64,000 bases of DNA from Orychophragmus violaceus. Lineage: Eukaryota > Streptophyta > Magnoliopsida > Brassicales > Brassicaceae. Each line of letters starts with the position of its first letter. Position 1 is the first letter of the stretch. The DNA is taken from positions 45,907,765 through 45,971,764 of the forward strand of contig CM058238.1 of NCBI GenBank assembly GCA_030180135.1. The letters run 5' to 3'. The notes beneath the pieces were generated by a model that worked only from the letters and a program-made list of their open reading frames with translations, searched no databases and was not told the origin of the DNA. Positions 63,647 to 64,000 of this stretch are shown here, piece after piece. Made by a program: the position numbers and the translations under genes.

Positions 63647-64000
63647 TGATGTGATCCTGTCTAGCACTAAAGACATGGAGCTTGAACCTGATGGAACTAA
63701 GCTTGAAGTAGAGGAGCAGCTCGGAGTTGAGCAGCAGCTTGAACCAGAGGATGCACTTAGAGCGGAGAAAGAGTATGGAAAAGATGTTATCTTAACCTCA
63801 CTGGTTTTGATACATGATCATCAAATGGGCATGTGTCTCATTTGTACTCTTTTTCCCTTGTCAAGTTTTGTCCCACTGGGTTTTCTTGACAAGGTTTTTA
63901 ATGAGGCAAATGATTCACATTCAAATTATTAGAGTGTATGATGGAATGAAGGAGGAGAGGCTGAAGTCATAAAGACAAAGCCGAGACTCTTTCCTTGTTA
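63647..64000 (+). mobile_element. Unclassified insertion with a Copia 3'-end motif (partial)
   Basis: Sequence changes abruptly from satellite to TGATGTGATCCTGTCTAGC at 63647. An open frame up to about 63930 encodes an acidic Glu-rich stretch (MELEPDGTKLEVEEQLG) of no known domain. The Copia pre-purine-tract motif follows (63845-63905), then a purine-rich piece (GAATGAAGGAGGAGAGG near 63944) that could be a diverged tract. No RT or RNase H precedes the motif, so this is either a 5'-truncated Copia 3' end or a small non-autonomous relative. The right end is outside the window. Confidence 0.55.
63856..63894 (+). other. Pre-purine-tract stem-loop (third element)
   Basis: CCTTGTCAAG (63856-63865) and CTTGACAAGG (63885-63894) are perfect 10-bp reverse complements around a 19-nt loop with TTTT at both ends. 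ACTCTTTTTCC precedes and TTTTTAATGAGGCA follows, as in the other two elements. Confidence 0.8.

Overview
The window is nuclear DNA from a flowering plant. It is dominated by one tandem satellite array with Ty1/Copia retrotransposons inserted in or flanking it. The plant assignment rests on Copia-type RT and RNase H sequence at the left end, a 12-nt primer-binding site of the plant initiator-Met tRNA type at 61596-61607, and purine-tract and pre-tract hairpin motifs typical of plant Copia elements. I do not recognise the satellite by name. It is not the roughly 178-bp Arabidopsis CEN repeat. A Brassicaceae host is possible, but nothing here proves it. No intact cellular gene, tRNA, rRNA or CRISPR array was found.

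Layout. (1) 1-2892: 3' part of a Copia element on the + strand (integrase tail, RT, RNase H, purine tract, 3' LTR), broken by an 11-bp and a 1-bp deletion. (2) 2893-58759: about 56 kb of head-to-tail satellite. Basic monomers are 217 and 210 bp, with a 187-bp deletion derivative; dividing the length gives roughly 260 monomers, all in one orientation. They are organised into shifting higher-order repeats (HORs): 5-mer of 1054 bp, 8-mer of 1726 bp, 12-mer of 2564 bp, a 13-mer-like 2812 bp, and multi-kb segmental copies offset by 4056, 4891, 4943 and 5160 bp. A few short stretches are scrambled. (3) 58760-62925: a complete 4166-bp non-autonomous Copia-like element on the - strand, with two 1318-bp LTRs differing at 13 sites by my count, PBS, purine tract and a 5-bp target duplication ATATG. 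(4) 62926-63646: the satellite resumes exactly where it was interrupted. (5) 63647-64000: an unclassified insertion carrying a Copia 3'-end hairpin.

The satellite array is the host locus and may be centromeric or pericentromeric (inference). Its HOR blocks record successive unequal-exchange or conversion events. The Copia elements are passengers. The least expected signals are RNA-like. A pre-purine-tract hairpin occurs in three different elements with a 19-nt loop of fixed length and stems that covary. Three hairpins with an identical CAAAA loop lie just downstream of the PBS in the non-autonomous element, and one of them has a compensatory stem change.
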